Assembly (NCBI GenBank): GCA_027346035.1
Contig: DAIESZ010000081.1
Coordinates: 1-5,001 of the forward strand
DNA from: Propionibacteriaceae bacterium
GTDB lineage: Bacteria; Actinomycetota; Actinomycetes; Propionibacteriales; Propionibacteriaceae
Length of the DNA stretch: 5,001 nt
Direction: 5' to 3'
Shown here: piece by piece, positions 1 through 5,001 of the stretch
Numbering within the stretch: the stretch's first letter is position 1
Layout of the letters: the number at the start of each line of letters is the position of its first letter
Made by a program: the position numbers and the translations under genes
The notes under the pieces: model-generated
Seen by the model: only the letters and a program-made list of their open reading frames with translations
What the model was told of the DNA's origin: nothing
Databases searched by the model: none

Positions 1-13
1 TGAGTGGTGACAT
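1..13 (-). CDS. 5' end of a third operon gene (four codons only), runs off the left edge
   Basis: An ATG on the minus strand at positions 13-11 begins M-S-P-L and continues beyond the window. It is preceded by a textbook Shine-Dalgarno AAGGAGG (plus-strand positions 21-27) at 7 nt spacing, which is the main reason to call a gene. It lies only 38 nt after the stop of the upstream cellulase-like gene, on the same strand, with no terminator hairpin between, so it is probably co-transcribed with it. Four residues say nothing about function; from context another sugar-catabolism or transport gene would not surprise, but that is a guess. Confidence 0.6.
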
Positions 14-20
14 AATCTGA

Positions 21-27
21 CCTCCTT
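21..27 (-). promoter_or_regulatory. Strong ribosome binding site for the gene leaving the left edge
   Basis: The minus strand reads AAGGAGG followed by TCAGATT and then ATG. This is a seven-base match to the anti-Shine-Dalgarno core at ideal spacing. It is the strongest SD in the window, and with the short gap it argues for a separately initiated, probably well-translated downstream gene. Confidence 0.7.
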
Positions 28-51
28 GTCAGGTTGGCGTGGTTCTTCGTG

Positions 52-1326
52 TTACAGATGGGCCGGAGCGAGTTCCGACCCGGCGGGAGCGGTCGTCGAG
101 TAGACCGCGTTGGCCTCCGAGATGAAGTCCCGGTCGGCCCACATGGGGTGGTGGGGGGCGGCGTTGGAGCAGACCATGGTTCCCCAGGCGTCGAGTTCGC
201 CGCTGCGCCGCATCGCGTGCAGGATGATCTGCCGCCCGATCGGCCCCTCCTCGAACGTGCCCTCCAGCGGCGTGTAGCCGACCCAGCCCTCGGCGAACAC
301 CAGTCGGGCGTCGTGCTCGACGGCCCAGTCGTGGGCCGCGTCGAGCCAGAGGTCGAGCCGGTCGTACATGGCGGCGAGGTGCGACCCCAGGTGGCCGTAC
401 AGCCAGGCGTCCCAGGCCACGGCGTCGACGTTGTCGTGCACCCACATCTCCGGTAGCCGCATGATGGTGGCGCGGAAGCGCCAGGAGTCGGTGCCCGGCA
501 TGGGGTAGGGGCCGGCGTCCGCTCGCACGAGGCCGGACGCCGCAATCCGGTCGGGGTCGAAGCTGTCGGACCGCAGGCCGAACTCGTGGATCAGTTCGTC
601 GAGGACGCCGTAGATGTACGGGTGGCAGACGAGGACGTCGCAGCTGTCGGGAATGCCGCGCATCTGTCCGACCGGCACTCGCGAGTAGTTGGCGGCGCAC
701 AGGTCGTTCGGGCGCAACTGATGGAATCGCTCGACGCCCCGGGCTAGGCGGTCGTGCAGCTGGACGACCAGGTCAGGACCCGGTAGGCCGTCGGTGAGGT
801 GACCGGTGGCCACCTCGTTGTGCAGTTCGGAGAAGACGACGAGGTGTGCGAGGTCGTGCTCACCTAGGAAGTCGAGCAGCGCGGCCTCGGCCTCGGCGAG
901 GGCCACCAGCCGGTCCTCCGGGGGCACGGCGTAGAGGGCCCGGTACCAGCTGTCGTCGAGGGCGAAGGACGGGGACTGCTGGTATTCCCAGCTGGAGACG
1001 ATGACCGACAGGTTGTGCCGCTCACAGGCCCGGAACAGGTTGAGCAGATGCTCCCGCGCGTCGATGGTCGTCTCGTGCTTGACGTCGTACCACCGGGTGC
1101 GCTGCCCGTGGCCGCCGGGCAGCGGCCCCAGGCGCAGCCGCGACGTGTCGAGGCCCGACCCGAACAGGAGGAAGGGCATCGCGCAGATCCGGATGGCGTT
1201 GAATCCGCGGTCGACCGTCTCCTGACAGGCCCGGTCGAGATCCTCGAACGGTTCGCCGGGACCAGTGCGCGTGTACCAGGTGAAGTCCCACAGGCAGATG
1301 GCGAGGCGGGTGGACGTGGGTGTCAT
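52..1326 (-). CDS. Cellulase-like glycoside hydrolase family protein (GH clan A / GH5-like TIM barrel)
   Basis: The 424-residue protein is probably an intracellular glycosidase of the 'cellulase-like' (sugar-binding cellulase-like) TIM-barrel group. The features seen are an N-terminal strand with a WDFTWY motif (13-18), a strand-2-type segment GFNAIRICAMPF (41-52), and VVFSELHNE (163-171), where N170-E171 fits the clan-A acid/base glutamate after strand 4. Further on are CHPYIYG (234-240), resembling the active-site His-x-Tyr element, and LVFAEGWVGY (342-351), where E346 fits the strand-7 nucleophile. The C-terminus has CSNAAPHHPMW (386-396), a plausible strand-8 aromatic region. There is no signal peptide or membrane segment. 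The start is well supported: AAGGA lies 5 nt upstream, and the ATG overlaps the previous gene's TGA as ATGA, implying translational coupling with the DUF5107-TPR gene. Family membership is recognised from motifs; substrate and linkage are unknown. A catalytically inactive sugar-binding homologue is possible but less likely, because both glutamates are present. Confidence 0.85.
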   Translation of the reverse strand: MTPTSTRLAICLWDFTWYTRTGPGEPFEDLDRACQETVDRGFNAIRICAMPFLLFGSGLDTSRLRLGPLPGGHGQRTRWYDVKHETTIDAREHLLNLFRACERHNLSVIVSSWEYQQSPSFALDDSWYRALYAVPPEDRLVALAEAEAALLDFLGEHDLAHLVVFSELHNEVATGHLTDGLPGPDLVVQLHDRLARGVERFHQLRPNDLCAANYSRVPVGQMRGIPDSCDVLVCHPYIYGVLDELIHEFGLRSDSFDPDRIAASGLVRADAGPYPMPGTDSWRFRATIMRLPEMWVHDNVDAVAWDAWLYGHLGSHLAAMYDRLDLWLDAAHDWAVEHDARLVFAEGWVGYTPLEGTFEEGPIGRQIILHAMRRSGELDAWGTMVCSNAAPHHPMWADRDFISEANAVYSTTAPAGSELAPAHL

Positions 1327-4300
1327 GGCTGTCCTTGGGCTAGGTCGTGCAACAGGTCGGCGGCCTCGGGGTGGTCCGGACGTTCTGCCAGGACGCCGGC
1401 GAGCAGGGTTCGGCCGGTGTCGAGATCACCGGCGAGGATGGCGAGTTGCGCGCGCATGGCCGAGGCCCTGCGCCGCTTGTCGTCGTCCGGGCTGACATCG
1501 AAGAGGAGGAGATCCGGGAGCGAGGTCGCGAAGTAGGGCGGTTGCGCGGTGGTCCTCTCCCACTCGCCGAGCCACTCGGCCCATGTGGCGGCGCCGTCGC
1601 GGGCGGACTGCTCGTCGCCCAGCCGCTTCCGGGCCTGCAGCGAGTAGTAGGTGGCCTCGCTGAAGGCCTCGGGAGACATCTGGACGAAGTCGCCCTGCTG
1701 GCGGGCGGCTGCGGTCCACGCGGCCTCGGCGCCGTCAAGGCCGGCGGTCGCGAGGGCGTCGCCGAGTCTCAGGTGCAGCGCGGCGGTGTTGGCGAGCAGG
1801 TGCCGCGCCTCTCCGAGCGTGGGAGGGGGCGCGAGCGCGGCCTCCAGCAGGGCGACTGCCGGCGCGGGATCGCCCGCGAGGAGGTGCTCGGCGGCGCGGC
1901 GCCGGTGGGCCCGGTCCCAGACCGCGAGCACCTGACCCTCACCCCCCTCCCAGGGCTGGAAGCGCCGCTGGGCGAGCACGTCGAGCACCTGGCGCGCCTC
2001 GCCGGCGGTGACGGCCAGGTTGGCCCAGGCGACGACGACGTCGTCGCGGTCCGCGGGCCGTCCGCCCGGGGCGAGGGTGATGAGGCGCTCGGCGACCGGG
2101 ACGCCGGCGAGCGCGGCCAACTGGTCGGCCTCGTAGAGCAGCCGCGCGTCCTCCGGACGCAGCCCGCGGGCCCGGTCGTAGCAGCGCCCGGCACCCTCGA
2201 TGTCGCGGCCGCTGTTGTACAGGGCGAGCCCGAGGTTGCGCCACGAGACCGCGTCGCCGGGGTCGAGGTCGGTGGCCGCCGACCAGGCGGAGATCGCGTC
2301 GGAGCGCCGGCCGTGGGCGTAGAGCCAGCAGCCGAGCGCGGCCTGGACGGCTCCCGCCGGCTCGGCGGCCCGCAGCAGGTCGTGCTCGTCCAGCCGGTTC
2401 GGGAAGGTCCACGGCTGCGGAGCGGGTGGGCGGCCGAGCAGCAGGTCACGGATCAGCCCGACCCGCGGGGCGCCGTCGGGTTGCGGCGCCCGCTCCGAGT
2501 CCCGCAGCACCCGCCGGGCGGCGTCGTGGTCGCCGAGCGCGCGGTACTCGAGGGCGACGTCGAGGTGCGTCTGCTCGTCGGCCGCCAACGGCTCCCCGGC
2601 CAGGTCCTGCAGCCACGCGTCCAGGCCGTCCAGCTGCAGCGATTCCGCGACGAGCAGGGACGCCTCGTCGGTGCGGCCGACCCGGCGGAGCGCCCACACG
2701 AGGGCGGCACGCGCCTGGAGGTGGCCGGGCTGGGCGTCCAGCACCGCCCGCAGCCGTCGGATGGCGCGCGGATAGTGGCCCTGGGAGCACTCGATGCGGG
2801 CCGCCTGCCACAGGGCGGGGGCCGCCCAGTGCTGGACCCACGCGGCGCGGTTCAGCAGGTCGACGGCGTCCCCGAGCCGGCCCAGCCTGGCCAGCGCCAG
2901 CCCGAGGTGATAGGTGGTCCGGGTGTCCGGCGGGTTGAGGTTGTAGTGGGTGAGCCGTGAGTAAGCGGCCTCCAGCAGGTCGACGGCGTCCTCGTACTGC
3001 GCGTCGCGGAGCCGGCGCACGCCGAGGCCGGTGGCCGCCTCCGGGTTCCCCGGGTCGCGGCGCAGGGCCTCCTGCCAGTACGGCTCGGGCGAGCGGGTGG
3101 CGTGCCGGTTCTGTTCGAGATGAGTGGCGATCCGGCAGAGCTCGCTGACGCTCGGCACGTCGGCGGGGGCGAGGGGCTCCTGGGCGGCGGCCCGTTCGAC
3201 CGAGGGCCCGCGCCCCTCCCACCCGACCACCTCGGCGCCCGGTGTGGTGACCCGCACGACGACGTCGTCCCGGCTGAGGCCCGCGGGGATCTCGTCCTCG
3301 AGCACGGCGGGCACGCCCGCGGCCAGGGCGAGGGAGTGCACTCGACGGCTGCCGCGGACCTCGATCTCGACTGTCGAGTCGGGGTGACTGCGGGCCGAGA
3401 CGATGCCGACCCGGACGGTGGTGCCGTCGGCCTCGACGCTGAGCACCGCCTCCTCGCTCGCCTGCACCGGGACGCCGATCCGGCTGATCGGGATCCACGC
3501 CTGGGTGAAGGTCTTGGTCTCCCCCGGCTGGAGGAACGCGAAGTCGGGCTGGTTGTCGGTGTAGACGCCGGCCATCAGCTCGACGTAGGCCGACCCGTCG
3601 TCGGACAGGTTCCGGTCCCACGCCCTGCCGAAGTCGTGACTGCCCCACGTCCACTGCTTCTTGCCGACGGCCGTGCCGGGGTCGGACACATGCACGAACC
3701 CGGAACCCAGCGCGTGGTCGTAGCCCCCGAAGAAGCCGCCGCGGGTGCCGAGGCACATGTACGACGTGGGCACCGGGATGTTCCGGTAGAAGTCGAGCCG
3801 GTCACCGGTCCACGGGCGTCCCCCGGCCTCGAACGTGAGGTCCGCCCGGGCCGGGTAGTCGATGCCGTAGTAGGGACGATCCGCCCGGGGAAAGCCGACG
3901 ACGGCGCGGCGGGCGTGGTCGGCCACGAGGGTCACGTCCGGCGGGAAGAACGACTGGTAATCGGGAGTGGCAAGCGCGGCGACGTTGGCCCACCACAGGA
4001 ACGTCTCGGTGAAGTCGCTGCGGTTGTAGAGCCGGACGACCAGTTCCAGGCGGGCGGCGTCCGGGTTCAGGCGGACCCCGTGCATGCCCTTCATCCGGCT
4101 GAACGGGTCGTGATCGCTGCACCACACGGTGACCGACCCGTCGTCGGCCTCCTCGATGCTCGTCCGCACCGGCAGCCAGGTCGCGGGCCGGTGGTGCTGG
4201 GGCCAGTTGAACTCCACTCCCCCGGCCATCCAGGGGCCGGCCAGGCCGACCAGGGCGGGCTTGATCGTCGCGTTGCGGTAGAAGAAGTCGTGTCCGGAGG

Positions 4301-4586
4301 TCTTGTCGAAGCCCACGTGGATGCGTCCCCCGAGCTCGGGGAGGATGACCGCGCGGATCCACCGGTTCTCGAGGTGGATCGCCTCCCACCGGTGGGGGCG
4401 TGGCTCGGCGGCGATCCGGTCGATGAACGGCAACGGGTACACGCGGCCGGACGACCCCTGGTAGACCCGCCGGTCGAGGAAGGCCGGGAACGGGTCGGGG
4501 GTGGCCGGCTCGTAGGTCAGCAGCTCCACCGGCTGCGACCACACCGCCACCGGCCGATCGGCGAGGTCGGCCGGCATGGGCGGCAT
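1323..4586 (-). CDS. DUF5107 domain protein with long C-terminal tetratricopeptide-repeat region
   Basis: Large two-part protein of unproven activity. Residues are numbered from the longest open start, a GTG at 4670 (1,115 aa). About 65-395 is the DUF5107 beta-sandwich, related in fold to galactose mutarotase-like proteins. Hallmarks are YQGSSGRVYPLPF (70-82), LPELGGRI (110-117), GGVEFNWPQHH (150-160), YRNIPVPTSYM (295-305), GGYDHA (315-320), GSHDFGRAWD (343-352), ELMAGVYTDNQPDF (364-377) and PGETKTFTQAW (382-392). A small beta-rich linker follows (about 400-485), then TPR helices (about 528-690, 774-840, 1070-1105). Conserved elements of DUF5107-TPR proteins include FQPWEGGEGQV (904-914) and YFATSLPDLLLF (1046-1057). 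No signal peptide, so probably cytoplasmic. It leads the operon; its TGA overlaps the next ATG. I prefer the ATG at 4586 because several codons before it end in A or T, unlike the rest; ATG at 4577 and GTG at 4640 or 4670 remain possible, none with a well-spaced SD. The role is probably carbohydrate binding or conversion; the substrate is unknown. Confidence 0.88.
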   Translation of the reverse strand: MPPMPADLADRPVAVWSQPVELLTYEPATPDPFPAFLDRRVYQGSSGRVYPLPFIDRIAAEPRPHRWEAIHLENRWIRAVILPELGGRIHVGFDKTSGHDFFYRNATIKPALVGLAGPWMAGGVEFNWPQHHRPATWLPVRTSIEEADDGSVTVWCSDHDPFSRMKGMHGVRLNPDAARLELVVRLYNRSDFTETFLWWANVAALATPDYQSFFPPDVTLVADHARRAVVGFPRADRPYYGIDYPARADLTFEAGGRPWTGDRLDFYRNIPVPTSYMCLGTRGGFFGGYDHALGSGFVHVSDPGTAVGKKQWTWGSHDFGRAWDRNLSDDGSAYVELMAGVYTDNQPDFAFLQPGETKTFTQAWIPISRIGVPVQASEEAVLSVEADGTTVRVGIVSARSHPDSTVEIEVRGSRRVHSLALAAGVPAVLEDEIPAGLSRDDVVVRVTTPGAEVVGWEGRGPSVERAAAQEPLAPADVPSVSELCRIATHLEQNRHATRSPEPYWQEALRRDPGNPEAATGLGVRRLRDAQYEDAVDLLEAAYSRLTHYNLNPPDTRTTYHLGLALARLGRLGDAVDLLNRAAWVQHWAAPALWQAARIECSQGHYPRAIRRLRAVLDAQPGHLQARAALVWALRRVGRTDEASLLVAESLQLDGLDAWLQDLAGEPLAADEQTHLDVALEYRALGDHDAARRVLRDSERAPQPDGAPRVGLIRDLLLGRPPAPQPWTFPNRLDEHDLLRAAEPAGAVQAALGCWLYAHGRRSDAISAWSAATDLDPGDAVSWRNLGLALYNSGRDIEGAGRCYDRARGLRPEDARLLYEADQLAALAGVPVAERLITLAPGGRPADRDDVVVAWANLAVTAGEARQVLDVLAQRRFQPWEGGEGQVLAVWDRAHRRRAAEHLLAGDPAPAVALLEAALAPPPTLGEARHLLANTAALHLRLGDALATAGLDGAEAAWTAAARQQGDFVQMSPEAFSEATYYSLQARKRLGDEQSARDGAATWAEWLGEWERTTAQPPYFATSLPDLLLFDVSPDDDKRRRASAMRAQLAILAGDLDTGRTLLAGVLAERPDHPEAADLLHDLAQGQP
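1332..1336 (-). promoter_or_regulatory. Ribosome binding site of the cellulase-like gene, inside the upstream gene
   Basis: The minus strand reads AAGGA, then CAGCC, then ATG: a five-base SD at 5 nt spacing. It lies within the last codons of the upstream DUF5107-TPR gene. It supports the ATG at 1326 as the true start and allows re-initiation by ribosomes terminating at the overlapping TGA. Confidence 0.6.
2853..2991 (-). repeat. 19-nt perfect direct repeat inside the TPR-coding region
   Basis: The plus-strand string CAGCAGGTCGACGGCGTCC occurs at 2853-2871 and again at 2973-2991, exactly 120 nt (40 codons) apart. Both copies encode D-A-V-D-L-L in the same position of successive helical repeats (residues 561-566 and 601-606). 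It reflects conserved TPR helix sequence with identical codons, either recent internal duplication or shared codon preference. I see no sign that it is a mobile or regulatory element. Confidence 0.6.
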
Positions 4587-4680
4587 GGCCGCGTCCCGGG
4601 ACCGGCTGACGGGGTCCGCTGCGGTCGTCGATGAATGCACCCTCCGATCGTCGCCATTCCTGGACGGCACCGGAATGCAG

Positions 4681-4711
4681 GATCCGACGCAAGACCCTGG
4701 ACGATCCGACG
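4681..4711 (+). repeat. GATCCGACG direct repeat with 22-nt period, candidate operator
   Basis: GATCCGACG occurs at 4681-4689 and 4703-4711, start-to-start 22 nt, close to two helical turns. A third, shorter GATCCGG follows at 4711-4717, so 4702-4717 reads as an imperfect 8-nt tandem (CGATCCGA, CGATCCGG). AraC-family proteins commonly bind two directly repeated half-sites about two helical turns apart on the same DNA face. The distal copy lies just upstream of the -35 hexamer of the divergent gene and the proximal copy lies in its spacer, so autoregulation is plausible. The assignment to this regulator is inference. Confidence 0.45.
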
Positions 4712-4725
4712 ATCCGGTCTACAGT
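4698..4725 (+). promoter_or_regulatory. Predicted promoter giving a leaderless mRNA for the AraC-type gene
   Basis: TGGACG (4698-4703) and TACAGT (4720-4725) each match four of six consensus bases of TTGACA and TATAAT and are separated by 16 nt. TACAGT also fits the actinobacterial TANNNT -10. Only 6 nt separate it from the ATG at 4732, so transcription would start at or next to the A of the start codon. No Shine-Dalgarno is present, consistent with leaderless translation. An alternative is a longer transcript from an upstream promoter. Confidence 0.55.
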
Positions 4726-4731
4726 GTCCGC

Positions 4732-5001
4732 ATGCTTCGGGACGGATTCCCGGGCCAGCGTCTGCAGGTGCTGCCGAGGACGGCCACGGCCCAGCTGCTC
4801 GAGACCCCGCCCACGTCGATCCTGCTCACCACGGACGCCGGCTACTTCCCCCACGCCGCCGACCACGGACGCATCCGTCGCCACGGCTCGCCGACGGCCA
4901 TCGTCATTGCCTGCACCCACGGCCACGGCGCCTGCGAGTCCAGGGACCGCACCTGGCAGGTCGGACCCGGGCAGGCCCTGGTCATTCCTCCGGGGTGCCC
5001 G
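4732..5001 (+). CDS. AraC-family transcriptional regulator, N-terminal sensor domain (truncated by window edge)
   Basis: The first 90 codons of an open frame run off the right edge without a stop. The protein begins MLRDGFPGQR. It carries LLTTDAGYFPHA (31-42) followed by HGRIRRHG (45-52), a strand IVIACTHGHG (57-66), and the turn VGPGQALVIPPGCP (77-90). This is the pattern of the cupin-like arabinose-binding domain of AraC-type regulators, where a hydrophobic strand and a G-x-A-x-x-I-P-P/A-G motif precede a His often involved in ligand contacts. The DNA-binding helix-turn-helix domain expected after about residue 170 lies outside the window. The ATG is supported by the -10 six nt upstream and by the absence of earlier in-frame ATG/GTG codons near it. 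It is divergent from the DUF5107-TPR/cellulase-like operon, so it is the likely local sugar-responsive regulator. The family call is fairly safe; the ligand is unknown. Confidence 0.82.
   Translation, partial: MLRDGFPGQRLQVLPRTATAQLLETPPTSILLTTDAGYFPHAADHGRIRRHGSPTAIVIACTHGHGACESRDRTWQVGPGQALVIPPGCP

Larger units (their letters stand above)
4587..4731. promoter_or_regulatory. Divergent intergenic control region
   Basis: This is the space between the preferred leftward start (4586) and the rightward ATG (4732). If the leftward gene uses the GTG at 4670 it shrinks to 61 nt. The right part holds the regulator's promoter and a GATCCGACG direct repeat. A GGAGG (minus strand, plus positions 4641-4645) abuts a GTG at 4640 with no spacing, too close to serve that codon well. 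On the minus strand I find no convincing -10: the TANNNT pattern does not occur in that orientation between 4671 and 4731, and a TTGCGT near 4685-4691 is only a weak -35 candidate. The operon's own promoter is therefore unresolved, and it may depend on the activator. Confidence 0.55.

Noticed and set aside
14..51. Possible terminator between the cellulase-like gene and the next gene
   Set aside because: No stable GC-rich hairpin followed by a T-run on the minus strand; most of the gap is a ribosome binding site and its surroundings.
1347..2960. Long plus-strand open frame (537 codons) opposite the TPR-coding region
   Set aside because: Its product is low-complexity Gly/Arg/Val/Pro-rich with no recognisable domain, and the minus-strand frame has clear TPR and family motifs. 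High-GC genes routinely leave such antisense frames open.
2446..3756. Minus-strand open frame of 436 codons within the DUF5107-TPR gene
   Set aside because: Arg/Gly/Pro-rich out-of-frame shadow; the main frame is uninterrupted through the same stretch, so no frameshift needs explaining.
3102..4634. Long plus-strand open frame (510 codons) opposite the DUF5107 domain
   Set aside because: Compositionally biased translation with no motifs; it lies entirely antisense to a well-supported gene.
4671..4731. Minus-strand promoter for the operon
   Set aside because: TTGCGT near 4685-4691 is only a weak -35 match and no TANNNT -10 lies at a proper distance, so I could not support a specific call.
3802..4926. 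Minus-strand open frame of 374 codons crossing the intergenic region and the AraC-type gene
   Set aside because: It is a shifted frame of the DUF5107 gene with Arg/Pro/Gly-rich translation and it overlaps the promoter and the divergent coding sequence.

Overview
The window is high-GC DNA with strongly GC-biased third codon positions, ATGA gene overlaps and an apparently leaderless regulator. This suggests an actinobacterium (Streptomyces/Streptosporangiales-like soil lineages are plausible), but no gene here fixes the genus. I see no RNA genes, insertion sequences, CRISPR arrays or clear terminators.

Layout. Nearly all of the window is one leftward operon on the minus strand. From its promoter-proximal end it encodes: (1) a long protein of about 1,087-1,115 residues, with an N-terminal DUF5107-type beta-sandwich (galactose-mutarotase-like) joined to a long tetratricopeptide-repeat C-terminal half; (2) a 424-residue TIM-barrel protein resembling glycoside hydrolase clan A / 'cellulase-like' proteins, with candidate acid/base and nucleophile glutamates in place, whose ATG overlaps the first gene's TGA by 4 nt; and (3) after a 38-nt gap, the first four codons of another gene behind a very good Shine-Dalgarno sequence, running off the left edge. 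At the right end a divergent plus-strand gene begins and runs off the window. Its first 90 codons look like the N-terminal ligand-sensing (cupin-like) domain of an AraC-family regulator.

The region between the divergent starts (4587-4731) holds a TGGACG-16-TACAGT promoter that would start the AraC mRNA at its own ATG, and a 9-nt direct repeat (GATCCGACG) with 22-nt periodicity that could be the regulator's operator.

How the parts may work together (inference): the AraC-type protein senses a sugar and controls itself and a carbohydrate-utilisation operon. The operon's DUF5107-TPR protein and cellulase-like protein both lack signal peptides, so they probably act in the cytoplasm on an imported oligosaccharide or glycoside. 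The substrate cannot be read from the sequence, and the missing third gene may be informative.
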